Assembly: GCA_016647705.1 (NCBI GenBank)
Contig: CM028335.1
Span: 38,384,712 to 38,448,711 of the forward strand
Length of the DNA: 64,000 nt
Origin: Eucommia ulmoides
Taxonomy: Eukaryota; Streptophyta; Magnoliopsida; Garryales; Eucommiaceae
Reading direction: 5' to 3'
The number at the start of each line of letters is the position of its first letter. Position 1 is the stretch's first letter. The notes below the pieces were generated by a model, which was not told the DNA's origin, searched no databases, and saw only the letters and a list, made by a program, of their open reading frames with translations. The position numbers and the translations under genes are program-made. This document shows positions 47,349 to 58,635 of this stretch, in pieces.

Positions 47349-47738
47349 CTAAAGATTCATTTAAACTTAGGTACCGTCGTCAAACGGATGTCTTGGGGTG
47401 TCTAACACTTTCACTGAGCATAACCAACCCCCGAACTTTAAAGAAATCTCTAGTAAAGACCAACTATTTTTGAGTCAAAACTTTGGTCTTTTCTTAAAAG
47501 AATTTGATTTTAAAAATCCCTGTGATCTTGCACACCATTTAATCTAATTCTAGGTGGAGACTCCATTTTAAATAAATCCCGGCCCAAAGAACATTTTGAA
47601 AACCGACGCCTAGATAATCCCCTGAAATTGTATTTTCAAAAATGAATGGATTTTTTAGGATTTCGAGAGGGAGAAAATCAAATTGCGTTTTCCTTTTCGT
47701 CTCGCTCTTTTCTCATCTTTTTTAAAATCCAGGGTGCG
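47349..47738 (+). mobile_element. Tat-like LTR U5 fragment (fossil)
   Basis: It contains GGTGTCTAACACTTTCAC and ACCAACCCCCGAAC blocks in the plus orientation, as at 16830-16870, and ends GTGCGTCA at about 47731. Its first 18 bases (TAAAGATTCATTTAAA) instead match the minus orientation of the same region, so a small inversion point lies near 47366. Confidence 0.55.
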
Positions 47739-48890
47739 TCAAATGGTCGGTCAACCGACTAGACCAGCATAACGCTCACTAATTTGAACATTGTGAGAGG
47801 TCGGTCAACTAAAAGGGTTGGCCAATTGACCGACGTGGTGAGTCAATCCTTTAAATAATTTGTTTGTTGGTCAAATTATTTTGATTTTGATAATTCCATG
47901 GGAGATTTTGAAGGGAATTTAAAGTATTCTCAAAATATATCATGAAATCCAAATTAATTGGTCTATTTAATTAATTATTCTTTTAATTAAAGTGATTAAA
48001 TATTTCCTATTTCTATGGATTTCTATTTGAAAATGTTTTGAGGACCAAAATGAGTATTCTCAAGAGTATTTTTTAATGAAACATATATATTTTGAATATA
48101 TATGATATATGGGGTCTTGGGATGTCATTTAGAGTCATGACATTCGAAAAGTAGTTGTTGAAGGCCTACATCTAGGTCTATTAATGGAGACCTGCAGGGG
48201 TCCTTTTATCATTCCAAGAGAGATTTTATAGTTGAGATTTATAAGTGTTATTATACTTGAAGTTCTTAATCAAATGTGGTCATCATCGGTTTGTGTTCTC
48301 TATTGCAAAATCATTATTATTTTTTAAGAATCTCGATGAGATCCTTCCAAGCTCACGTTATTGCTTTCTCGGATTATTATTGATTAATTGCTTGGATAAG
48401 GTATTTTAGAAAAATCATTTTTGAATTTAATTCTACGAAAATATTTTAAACGATTTTTATTTAAGAAATCAGATTACATGTTACTTGTGTGTTAATTGTT
48501 TTAAATCAAATTTCTTTGCCTCATATTGAATCTATCACATAGTATTATTCAAGAAAATAATTGAGTATATTTGTATTTAGGTAGTGAAAGCTCCTTATGG
48601 GAAGAAACTTGTTAAACTTGTTAATTTTTTGTATTGGCAAGTTTGAGCGGATTAGACACGTTTGGGCCGGTGTCTAATTATGGTAGCTAGGTTTCGATCT
48701 TTTCCTGGGAAAAAAATTAGAGTTTGATCTTTGCCCTACCAAAAGATTAGGTTAATGTTTTACCTTGAAAATATTAAGTTTTAATTCTTCTTGTAATTGA
48801 ATTAGTATAATTGTAAATGTTCTTCCTAAACCTCCGAAAAGGATAAGCATAATAATATTAGGTTGATTCTTAGTCTTTTATCGAGTACAA
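47739..48890 (+). mobile_element. Sirevirus LTR fragment (fossil)
   Basis: It begins inside the U3 motif cluster (GGTCGGTCAACCGAC, 47742) and runs through the TATA-like region into the stem-loop array (48683-48890). It is a more diverged subfamily than the pair at 36441 and 45150. Confidence 0.7.
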
Positions 48891-49480
48891 TTATCAGTAA
48901 AAGAAATACATAACATATAGGAGTACAACACCTCAGGCATTGGAACCAAGTCCAGTATTTGGAAAAGAAAGAGGAACCAAATTGATTTTGTGCCACGGTG
49001 AAGACGAGCCTGTCCTAAAGTATCCATTAGAAAGACTATCTAACTGAAAGGATTATGATCCATCTCAAAGTCTTTCATGTTTACTTGAGCCAAAAATATC
49101 AAAAGAGTTTTAGAAGCCTTAAAGATATAAGGAACCAACTAATTTTCAATGTTAGAGATGTTATAACTCTCACCCTCGAGAAGCACAAATAAGTTCACAA
49201 ATAGATTAGCCTTTTATCGAGTAGGATCTTCCAAGAGATTTCAGTAATCCTTTAGTGGGCTAAGCACCAGGCTTTCTACAGCCAAAAGTTAGAAAAACAC
49301 CTTTGCATCCAGTCATCGTAGTCGGTAATTACAATAACCTAATTGATAAGCTCGAGTACCAACAGGGTGACCATAGGTATAAGAGCCAAGAGCATAAACT
49401 TCCTAGAAAGATAAGCATATTTCAATGCATTTCTAAAATAAATATTTTCATGCCATTTTTGTGACATCATATAAATTGTT
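48891..49480 (-). pseudogene. Unrecognised decayed coding-like stretch
   Basis: On the minus strand, interrupted open segments read LVPYIFKASKTLLIFLAQVN and MKDFEMDHNPF. I do not recognise the family. Base composition is somewhat less AT-rich than the flanks. It may be the other end of the coiled-coil ORF seen at 52529-53400, but that is speculation from proximity. Confidence 0.3.
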
Positions 49481-50432
49481 CAGGTTTTCACAATAGGCCT
49501 TGTACATCAAGAAGTCAGGAATATCTATATAATTAAAAGGGCATGTAATCACAATATCTCAGGTTTTAAAAATCAATTGGTAATTTCATTTTTCATATAT
49601 TAACTACATTTTCTGCAAAATCCATAATCATAAGTTAGCATCTAACACTGCATAATCAAGCCTTTCACACCCTGTAGCATTTGATAATAATACAATTGTT
49701 GTTGTTATTGTAATCGTATTCTCACTACACTATTTACAAGTGTCGTTGTAGTGAAACTCGTTGCTATTAAAATTGCTTCCGCTATTCAAATATCTTCTGA
49801 TCTTCAGGCTTGATATTAGGTGATCCCCTAGTTAGCACCACACGATCCGCTTTCCAGCCTTGAAAGGCTCGGCTCGTGACAAACAATGTTGCCTAAATCA
49901 TCGACGGCGAGATTATTAGAGTTTCATAGACGTATGATTATTAAACGGCGAGATTATTAGAGAATATATGAATCATTCACGCATAAATCATTGATGAATT
50001 ATCTATTAGGGTTTGGTAGACAATGACGACAGCTCTGGGATTGAGAGAGAGAGAGAGAGAGGGAGGGAAGAATGAGGATAGTAGGGCTAGGGTTGGATTT
50101 CAAAATGGAATGATCTGAATCTGATTAGGTTTATATTTATAGATGGAGTCATTTTGTAATATGCCATATTTTAGGGGCGATATTTAGTAAATATATATTA
50201 TTAGAGTTTAAGGTTCAGGCTAGGTGCATCGAGTATGGGTAGATGCTCGGCCAAAAAAAAAGTATGGGTAGATGGATACCTGAGCCGAAGTATTTTTGGG
50301 TTCGGATGAGTCGGGTTCTGGTGGAAGAAAAAAAAATCACTCATAATTGACCAACCCGCCATCGGGGTTAGGTGGGGCAATTGTTTGGGTAACAGTTATG
50401 CCCCAAACATGTTTGCAGCTACCAATGAAGTA

Positions 50433-50467
<35 letters not shown>

Positions 50468-50540
50468 AGAGTGATAAAGAGAGAGCGAGGTATATGCCCA
50501 TCTCCCTCAAAACCCAAACAATTGAATGAATTGAAAAACT
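49481..50540. other. Unassigned region with short repeats
   Basis: It holds a Helitron-like 5' start (TCTATATAATTAAAAGGG, plus strand, 49524) without a recognisable 3' end, a 52-bp-spaced direct repeat CGGCGAGATTATTAGAG (about 49904 and 49956), a GA run (50043-50062) and a GT/GA microsatellite (about 50430-50468). Minus-strand sequence around 49850-50050 looks like the 5' part of a plant gene, but I recognise no protein. Confidence 0.35.
50430..50468. repeat. GT/GA compound microsatellite
   Basis: A (GT)n run is followed directly by a (GA)n run. Confidence 0.9.
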
Positions 50541-50720
50541 GAGGTTGTGAACCTTGGGTTCAATGGAAATTTTAAAATAAATCCGGGGCTAAAAATTAAT
50601 GAATCGTATACTCGGGAATGTCAACCTCGGTTATAGAGAATATTTTTTGAGTTATACCCATGGTTCGTAACACCGGGTTTAAATACTTAGGGTCACCTAA
50701 CCCGAGTTATGATTGTTTCA
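50541..50720 (+). repeat. CCCGGGTT-type motif block, left
   Basis: It contains GGTTGTGAACCTTGGGTTCA, AATCCGGGGC, CAACCTCGGTTAT, ACCGGGTTTAAA and AACCCGAGTTAT. The start of the block is an inverted match of 51900-51985 (GTTGTGAACCCCGGGTTTAA on the minus strand there), suggesting an old inverted-repeat element enclosing the TIR elements. Confidence 0.5.
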
Positions 50721-50870
50721 TAAAAAAGATAGAGTAAGTCATTTCAATAAATAAATAATAGAATACTAATATTCATGTAAACAACTCGTTGACTGAAGAA
50801 CAAAATGGGTATACACAGTAAATCAGCATAGGCACCTTATATGTATATATATATATATATTGTATGTATA

Positions 50871-51709
50871 AGGTTAATTACATTTTGGCCCTTGTGATTT
50901 GACCAAATTATATTTTATACCTTTTTATTATTTACCTCTTGGGGTTCAAATTTAAGTGTATCAATTAAATAATTAAGAGAATTTTGATAAATTACAAATT
51001 TACTTTTATTCCCATCCCGAGCAGAAAAAATGGTACAAAAATGGGGTAAATTGCCCTTTAGTTTTCTTATATTTTGCATAATTATTACTTTACCGCTCTA
51101 CTTCAAAAAGTTACAATTTACCCTTTTTTTTCCTCGTTTAAATTACTGGAATATGCTAAAAAAAAATGGATGGAATTAAAAATTTCATAAATTTTTGGAT
51201 GAAATAAATGAAAGTAATCTTGTGGAATTTGATTTATATTTATCATAAATATTTTTTTAAATTAAAGTAAAGGGGTAAGTCGTTCTTTTATCCAAAAATT
51301 AGATGAAAAATTAATTCCATCAATTTTTAATCATATTTTATTAATTAATTGGAAAAAGTTAGTTTCTCATTTTGTTCAAAATTAGAAGTCGATAAAGATT
51401 AATACTGTAACGTGGATGGACGTAAAAGGATAATTAAGTAAAGTAAAGACGATAAAAGGCAATTTATCCAAAAATCAAAGGCCAAACACATATTATTTGA
51501 TCCCGAAATGATGAGTGTGTATAAAATTATAAATACCAATTAATATTAGAAAATATTGATTTTATATTTTTGAAATTTGATGGTTAACTTCGGCGGAAAA
51601 TGTATTCGATGCACTTTATTCTGAATCACAAGGATAAGTGTTTACGACATATTATAGGCTTATAAAGTGCAATCTAGTTAAACTATAGGGGCAAAGTGCC
51701 ATTCACCCT
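50871..51709. mobile_element. TIR (MITE/MULE-like) element, outer
   Basis: The left end GGTTAATTACATTTTGGCCC and the right end, read in reverse (GGGTGAATGGCACTTTGCCC), form imperfect terminal inverted repeats of roughly 45 bp. There is no coding capacity. Flanks share TATGTA on both sides, a possible decayed duplication. The general form resembles non-autonomous Mutator-like elements; the superfamily is uncertain. Confidence 0.5.
51043..51469. mobile_element. TIR (MITE-like) element nested in the outer one
   Basis: The left end GGGGTAAATTGCCCTTTAG and the right end, read in reverse (GGATAAATTGCCTTTTAT), are imperfect inverted repeats. The 427-bp element is flanked by AAAAAT on both sides (51037-51042 and 51470-51475 approximately). 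It lies inside the element at 50871-51709. Confidence 0.55.
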
Positions 51710-51859
51710 ATATGTAGTATAGTCTCAATTCACGCATTTTATTTGGGAATTTCCTACTACGAAATTCCCCGCTACCCTCCCTCTATCTGACTCTCTCTCT
51801 CCAATCTCTACTGTCCATCTATCAGAACCACCCCTGAAACCATTGAGTTGTTTACACCT

Positions 51860-52015
51860 ATATTATATTTTTAAAAATAAATATTGAAAAGTTGCGATTT
51901 TGAACTTAATTACCGAATTAGAGTTACCCGGGGATTTGATCCACAAGTATTAAACCCGGGGTTCACAACCACGGGTACAAAAAAAAATCCATGTTTTTTT
52001 TTTGTTTTTTAAAAG
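51860..52015 (-). repeat. CCCGGGTT-type motif block, right
   Basis: It contains TTACCCGGGGATTTGAT and TTAAACCCGGGGTTCACAAC. Read in reverse it resembles the block starting at 50541. Confidence 0.5.
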
Positions 52016-52086
52016 GTGTAGAACCTAGGGTTGTGTTCCCCGGGTTCTGTGTGGAACCTAGGGTACACAACCCCAGGTTCTACACA

Positions 52087-52125
<39 letters not shown>
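52016..52125. repeat. 70-nt hairpin followed by 36-base poly(A)
   Basis: Arms GTGTAGAACCTAGGGTTGTG (52016-52035) and CACAACCCCAGGTTCTACAC (52066-52085) pair with one mismatch. The loop contains a second small inverted repeat (GGGTTC/GGAACC type). A pure A run fills 52090-52125, and a T-rich run precedes the left arm at about 51994-52010. Confidence 0.85.
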
Positions 52126-52128
<3 letters not shown>

Positions 52129-52129
52129 A

Positions 52130-52435
52130 AATTATCGACGACTTTGAAGTAATTTTCGGTGGTCTATCGGTATTTTAAATAAATCCCATTTTTTTGTACA
52201 TAAGTTATGTTCAAAATACTCCATAATATTTTTACAACACTAAAAATGGATAAGTGAATGATTTTTAAAAAATCACCAAAGCTGCCTAGATGAGCTGTTT
52301 CGATGATGGCGTAATTTTTTCGTCAATTTGGAGTTAACAAACGATGGTCTATCCATAATAGAAATTAGCCCAATTTTAATTTATTTATTTTTTTGTATTC
52401 AAACAATGTTCATAATACTACATAAGTTGATGCTA
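52130..52435. repeat. Diverged tandem duplication
   Basis: Two related stretches (about 52130-52235 and 52318-52430) share GGTGGTCTATC/GATGGTCTATC, a T-rich TTTTTTTGTA tract and GTTCAAAATACT/GTTCATAATACT. No gene. Confidence 0.5.
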
Positions 52436-52528
52436 GAAGAGCTGCATCAATGATGAGCTGACTTAAAGATGAGACCAAAGAAGGATCAACAATCGATAGC
52501 TCTGAAGTAACGGGCATCACTTCAGCAT

Positions 52529-52830
52529 TTACCACGACTGAGGAGCATGACTCAGAAGTGGTACCATCACCTGAGAAGTTGTTGAGGGAAGTTCGGAGGC
52601 AAATAGTAGAGGGGCTACCACATCAGCCCCGTTTTTCTCATTCTCATCGCCCTCACCCTCCAAGACCTTGCCCAAAAAAGTGAGATTGAGCTTAGGATGC
52701 TCTTTATTCACAAGGTCTTGGGAAAATTTGAAACCTATCTCTTGGAGCTCCTCTCTTAGAACATCAATTTTCTGCCAGTTCTTCTTCGACTTCTCATCAT
52801 TGCTGGGCTAAGATTGGAAGTCGCAGCCAT
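52529..52830 (-). pseudogene. C-terminal part of a coiled-coil ORF, minus strand
   Basis: The minus strand reads KNWQKIDVLREELQEIGFKF, then VNKEHPKLNLTFLGKVLEGE and an acidic stretch (GDENEKNGADVV). This is the type of acidic C-terminus found after coiled coils in plant retroelement-associated ORFs (for example proteins with the putative gypsy-type transposon domain). The matching coiled coil lies nearby but on the opposite strand (52879-53400). Family assignment is tentative. Confidence 0.4.
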
Positions 52831-52878
52831 GCTGAGCACTTCAGAGCTATTGTCTGCGCCAAATTTTAGAGCATCCAT

Positions 52879-53400
52879 TTGACCTCTGCGTTGGTTGGGA
52901 GCTCTGATAATATCTCAAAGTTAGACACCCAGCTTATGCACCAACATACAAAGTCAAGTAAGTTAGAGGAGGATATTTGCGCCCTCCAGAAGCAAAAAGT
53001 TACTTTGGAGACTAAGCTTGTAATGGAGAGGTCTTCAAGAGAGACGGTCAAGGCTAACCTACAAGCCACAAGTGTTTGGTGTGAGAGCTTTCGTAAAGAC
53101 ATCATAAGGCTGACCAGTGAAAACAATTGGCGTTTCATTGAGTTCTTATCTATGAAGGACAAGCTCGTCGCCTTGAAGGCTAAAGTTACCTCTTTAAAGG
53201 TTGAGGTGAAGATGAAGGACGATGGCCTCCACCGTGCCTTGGATGAAAAACATTCCTCAAATGCCGAGCTGATCTGAGTAGGCTAAGGTTGTAGAGTTGG
53301 GAGTCAGGTTGGCAAGATTGGTTTGTACAGTGGATGAGCTCACCAAGACCATTGAGTTACTCGATGGACTAGAAACCATTACGAAGCTAGACAAAGAAGG
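52879..53400 (+). pseudogene. Coiled-coil ORF fragment, plus strand
   Basis: An open frame of 132 codons (52879-53277) continues in coding-like sequence to about 53400. It is lysine/glutamate/leucine-rich with heptad character (SSKLEEDICALQKQKVTLET, KDKLVALKAKVTSLKVEVKM). Such coiled coils are common in the extra ORFs of plant retroelements; no catalytic motif is visible. It probably derives from the same kind of ORF as the minus-strand segment at 52529-52830. No function can be given. Confidence 0.45.
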
Positions 53401-53550
53401 GAAAAGAATGGGAATGTGAAAATGAATAAGAAATTTATCAAGAAACTAGAAAAATGAAGAACACTAACTGAACTGGAATTGCCACGAACAGAAGATGACC
53501 TTTCATCTCACTTCTTCAAATCGTCACGAACGTCAGTGGGGAAAATAAAG
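53401..53550. other. Unassigned flank of Tat LTR
   Basis: No gene. It ends directly at the outer edge (TGTGACGCG) of the Tat LTR. Confidence 0.3.
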
Positions 53551-55209
53551 TGTGACGCGCCCCGATTTTTCGAAAGGAAAAGAATATGAAATAATAAATG
53601 AGCATAAAGATAGGGGTTTTTTAAAAGCGCTGGTTTTCTCAAAAAAGTACTTAGGCCATTTTGAAAATAAGGAGTTGCCACCTAGCATTGGATTTAAATG
53701 GTGTGCTAGGTCACCGAATTTTAGAAAACAAATTTAAAAGGCCTAAGAAAAAATTGACTCCAAAGACACGGCCAAACCAAAGATTCATTTAAGAGCTCGG
53801 GGGTCGGTTATGCTTGGGGAAGGTGTTAGGCATTCTAAGACGCTCGTCCGAAAACGGTACCTTATATCCAAATTAAGTCGAATTAATTTAACTCCTAATG
53901 TTTTGTTTTATTTTGAAATCCTTTCCTTCTGATGAAATATTTTTGTATTTTCAAAAAATAAGATGGGATAAGTTTTTGTATTGTTTGGAAATGTTCCCTC
54001 GGTAGGACCTCTTATAAAATATTAAGGATTCGATAAGGATGATCCCCATGCGGTATTTATATATGTTTCTGAAAGAATTCTTTACATTAAATGGGAAAAC
54101 TAAAATAAATGAATAAATATGAAAATATGAACGCAAAAACTAACATTATATGAATTCTATTTTATTTATGCAAAAGTGACCTAAAAAAACTAAAGGTTTA
54201 ATTTAAACATGCCAATGCAAAATGATATGAATATGAGAATTAAATAGAAAACACTACGTGAATTAACGTGATTATGCATGATAATGATTTAATTATTTAA
54301 TAAAAAAAAATACAAGTAGTGTACTTGTCGTGACTAAATGTGAAAAAGTAATATGAATTATAAAATAAAATAAATACCTATATGTATGAAATATCAAAAC
54401 AATGTAAGTGGTGAAAGTGTCTTAAACATCCCATCTAAATGATACAAAAAATAAATTCCCTCAAATTCTATGTGTGTGAAAATCGAGGGAGGCTCGCGAA
54501 AACAATTTTATTAGAATTAATCTTTTTGACACTTAAGCGGAATTCCATGAAAAGATTTACCGAGGGAAAAGAATTCCTAAAACCAATCATTTCTAAATTC
54601 CAATCTAGTTGGGGAGTAGAAACAAGGTCACCAAAAACTCTCTCACGATTTATCAAATCATTAGATTCCTCTTAAGGTTCGCAAGGATTAATTCCTAACA
54701 TTTTATTATTTTTTTGGATTTTTATATTTTTTATTTTTTAGGGTTTTGATAAAAAAAAAAAAGAATAAAAATAAAATAAAGAAAATACAGAAAAATCAAT
54801 AATGAAAATTTTCTTCACCTAATGGTCAAGGAATAATTTTAAGCACGAGAAATCCACTTCGGTGTTTTCATCGGATCATCTAGCAAAATATGGATATTCT
54901 TATCTACACACTCAAAGGTTCAGAATGAGAATAGGGAACCTCATCCCGACGTTTTTCATCGAGTCATTAGAAAACTAAAAGAAATAAAATTTGCATGAAT
55001 TTAAATTGCAAAAAAAATAAAATAAGCTGAAAATTAAAGATAAACAAAAACATACATGTTCTAGGCCAAGAATCCCGATACTCAGATTTTTTATCTCTTA
55101 CATATGGCTTCCCAAAAGAGCTTTGAGAATCACTCTTCTAGAGGTGTCTCCTCTCAATTTCTGAATGAGTAAATTAGGAGGAGGAGAGTCCTATTTAGGG
55201 AAAGATGGG

Positions 55210-57906
55210 TGTTGATCCTAAGATTTTGATGAATAATTAAATTTTGATGTTTTTTGTGGAACTAATATGTTTATTGAGTGTTTTAATTTAGGAGTTTCAG
55301 ATAGTATCATGAAGTAATTATAAAGGATACAGAGACGATGTAGAGACGATGACATCATGAAGAAATTATGAAGGATGCAGAGCCGGATACTAAGAGATGG
55401 AAAATTCTAAAGAATCTAGGTGAAAACAACTCTAATATATTTTTACTCTTAATATATCCCGATTAGGATCACACACGATACAAAAATTTATGATTATGTG
55501 TGTTTTTTATAGGATCCTAATTAGTTAAACATATTTGCTCCTATGTGAAATTGAAGAAGAGATAATTGATTTCCGAAAGATAATTAATTAAAAATTGAAT
55601 TTAAAGATTTAGTGGAGTTAACCAAGAAAATAAATCGGTTAAAGGGAAAAAAACGTCGAAGAAATTTAGTAGAAACTTAATTAAGGAGAGGTGTTCCAGT
55701 AGGGTCAGTCAACCGATCAACAAGGATCAGTCAACCAATGGAATGGAGCTGGGAAGAAGATTCATTCCCTAAATTATTCGGTCGATAGGTAGGTCGACTT
55801 ATGAAAGTAAGACAAACTCTCTGAATCTCTTGGTCCACAGGTAAGTCGACTTATGGTTAAAAGATGAACTCTCTGAATCGTTAGGCCGATAGAGAGGTCG
55901 ACTTGTGAATATCTATGAATCGTCCAGTCGACAGATGAATAAGTGGAGGTCGACTTGTGGGTAAAGACATTTCGTCTTGGCTAGTATTCTACATCAATCG
56001 GCCGACCGATGGGCAGAGGCCAGTTAACCGACCATGCTGTTTCAGGTTTTGTGGAATTGTTAGATTTATTCAAAAATTCGCCGTGAACTAACCGTTATTT
56101 GTTTACTTGATTGAGAGATCTTAGGGATATGGATATATTTAAGATATGACACTCCTATTTGAATATCCATATAGATTTGATATATGAAATTAAAGTGTTT
56201 CTCAAATTGGTCATTTTAATACTTCTTATCTTATCGATTTGTGTTTGAAAATTTTTTGAGGGACTAAATTGAATGTTTTGAAAGCTATAATTAAGTCAAA
56301 TATACTAGGATTGAAAGGAATCAATATATGGGATCTATAGGTGATTTTAAATGACATATCTTATGGAAACTAGCCGTTATAGGGCTTGTTTCAAGTGGCT
56401 TTATATAGACTTGTGGATTTCACATAATAGAGAGCTAAGATATCAAGAACTAAGAGTTCGTGAGCTATTATAAGAGTTATCATTCTATCAAAAACCTTGA
56501 ATTCGTAAGCTTTCTGAGAGTCATCCTTTTGAGATTATATTGAGCAATGAATCGTGAGATTTTTTCTTCAGAAAAAGTGTTGTGAATTTTGGCTTAATCG
56601 GTCTAAGGTTTGTCATGATTCAATCTTCATTCTTTCGGTGATATTCTGGTGAGATTTTTCCAAGCTTTAAGTCTTTGTTGTGATTAAACATTATTTTTCT
56701 TGCTTGGATTTTTAGATATTGTGAAATCGTTTTCTGAACTTTAAATTGCATAAAAATATTTTAAAATGATTTTTGGTGAAAATTTGATTATGTACTTATT
56801 TGTGTGTTACTCATATGTATTATAATCAGTTTTTTATATTTTTTTGTTGAGATCGTCCCAAACATATTCTTAATTGAGTTTATTGTTATTATCACTTGTT
56901 TGGTTAATTGATTGTATGAAAAATCATTTTTGAACTTTAAAAGCATAAAAAATCATTTAAAATGATTTGTGTGATCTGATTACGTGCTCGATTTTGTGCT
57001 ACCCGCATTAATTTTAAAATCAAAATTTTATTTTCATCACTTAATTCTATCACTAGTAAATATCGGGATTTAATTGAGTTTAAATTGGTTTGAGGTGGTA
57101 GAAGCTCCGAGTGGGAAGAACTTTTCAATTTATTGTAATTGGTGAGTTGTGTGTCAGATTAAATACAATTGGGAGTGCCTAATCAGGGGTAACTTTGGGT
57201 TTCAATCTCTTCCGATAAAGAGATTGAGGTTGAATCTTTACCTAAGTACGAAAGATTAGGTTACTATTTTCCCGTTGAAAAGAGCTTAGGTGTGATTCTT
57301 CCTGATTAGGATCAATTGTGAGTGATTTGTAAATGTTTCATCCTTACTTGGAAAAATGATAGTTGGAGTGTTTCTGTAAGATTTAATTCTTAAGCCTAAG
57401 GTATAAAAATAATTAGGTCATGATTCTCTCTGTAATAGAATTAGGTTAATCTTTAGTCTTTTAAAAGATAAGGTTATTCTTAAGCATGGGAAAAAGAAAA
57501 GGTTATTCCTGAGCCTGGGAAAATGAATTTGTAATGGTTGATTCTGAACTTGCGAAAATAATCATTTTTTGTAAGAGTTTGGTTCCTACCTATTTAAAAG
57601 AATCTTAATGATTTAGTGGGTGCGAATCTCCGTGGGGCTCGGAGGACTAGATTAACCAAGATTAGCTTGGTGAACCAGGATATATCGGTGTGTACTGCAT
57701 TGTTTATTTCTTTTATTTTATTGTGTTGTTTAGGTGTGCACCTGGAGCTTATAACACTTATTCACTGCTATAAAGAGATAATAATCGATTTAGAATAAAT
57801 TGATTAATTGATTTAATTAATTATTTGATTTTTGAAATATTATTATTTGGATTAAATTTCATATCTACCCAATTCACCCCCTCTTGGGTAGCTCACTGGG
57901 CTAGCA
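55210..57906 (+). mobile_element. Sirevirus-like solo LTR, TSD ATGGG (fossil)
   Basis: 2697 bp, start TGTTGATCCTAAGA, end GGGCTAGCA. It is flanked by perfect 5-bp duplications ATGGG (55205-55209 and 57907-57911). U3 has GGTCAACC-type sites and a repeated GGTCGACTTATG motif (55615-56035). A TATA box TTATATAGAC lies at 56401-56410 and the stem-loop array at 57190-57610. It landed a few bases from the TATA region of the Tat LTR. No internal sequence. Confidence 0.9.
56401..56410 (+). promoter_or_regulatory. TATA box of Sirevirus-like LTR
   Basis: TTATATAGAC followed by TTGTGG lies at the place where the other Sirevirus LTRs have a TATAGACCTGCGGG-like block (for example 46223 and 37499). Confidence 0.6.
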
Positions 57907-58516
57907 ATGGGGCATAAAGATCACTTAGGAAACCATAAAAATTAGGTCTAACTACCTAAACCCAATCCAAGTTTGATTGGGAAAGGGTAAAAAATTTTAT
58001 AAAAAAAAAAAAAAGCAAAAAATTGGCCACTATTTTTTTCTTTTTATTTTTAGTGAGTTAACAAGGGCCCATCCTTTATTTCTCTCTCTCTCACGCTTGC
58101 CCAACAAAAGGGACCCACAATTCTCATACACACACATGGTACACACACATACATAGGTTGACACAAACAAAGGGAGCCCACCAATTCTCTCTATCTCTCT
58201 CTGACATACACGGTTCACACACACACATACGTGATTCTCTCTCTCTCTCTCCTCCCTTCTCTCAGTTTCTCTCTTTCTCTCTCCCGTTCGATTTTTTTTC
58301 TCTCTCTCTCTTTCTCTTTCTTTCTTGACAAATGGGTCCCATGGCTAATCTCTCTTTCTCTCTCTCTATTTCCTTATTTTTTTTCCTATTTATTTTATTT
58401 TATTTTTTTTATTTATTTCTCTATTTTTATATTTTCTAAAAAATAAAATAAAAAAATAATCTAAACTATAAAATAAAATATTTTTTTTAATGGGACGGTC
58501 AAATGTCGTGTTTACA

Positions 58517-58535
58517 GTTGCTCCCTCTTTATCAT
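58517..58535 (-). other. Polypurine tract of second Tat element
   Basis: The minus strand reads ATAAAGAGGGAGCAAC directly before LTR start TGTAAACA. Confidence 0.7.
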
Positions 58536-58635
58536 GCGAGTTCCACTTGCTTAACAAAAATAGGAGATCATATCATTTTGATCGTCCAATTTTTTGATTT
58601 TTTTTTTAAAGAACATTTTCGACGACACAACAAAT

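Larger units (their letters stand above)
53551..58516 (-). mobile_element. 3' LTR of second Tat element, minus strand (fossil), with nested solo LTR
   Basis: The left edge TGTGACGCGCCCC is the outer LTR end and the right edge TGTTTACA (58509-58516) is the reverse of LTR start TGTAAACA, next to a polypurine tract. Without the nested copia LTR (and its 5-bp duplication) it is about 2264 bp. U5, leader and TATA-region blocks match 14549-16966 in reverse. The U3 part (57912-58516) is rich in CT/CA microsatellites; its reading frames are not genes. Together with 60600-64000 it represents one Tat element continuing beyond the window. Confidence 0.8.

Noticed and set aside
49524-51671. A second Helitron from TCTATATAATTAAAAGGG to the CTAGT at 51671
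   Set aside because: The 5' start is good, but the CTAG at 51671 lies inside the right terminal inverted repeat of the TIR element and its hairpin is only a 5-bp AT stem. No other 3' end was found, so only the 5' start is noted.
52021-52060. CCTAGGGTT as telomere-like repeat
   Set aside because: It occurs only as part of a hairpin arm, not in tandem TTTAGGG units.
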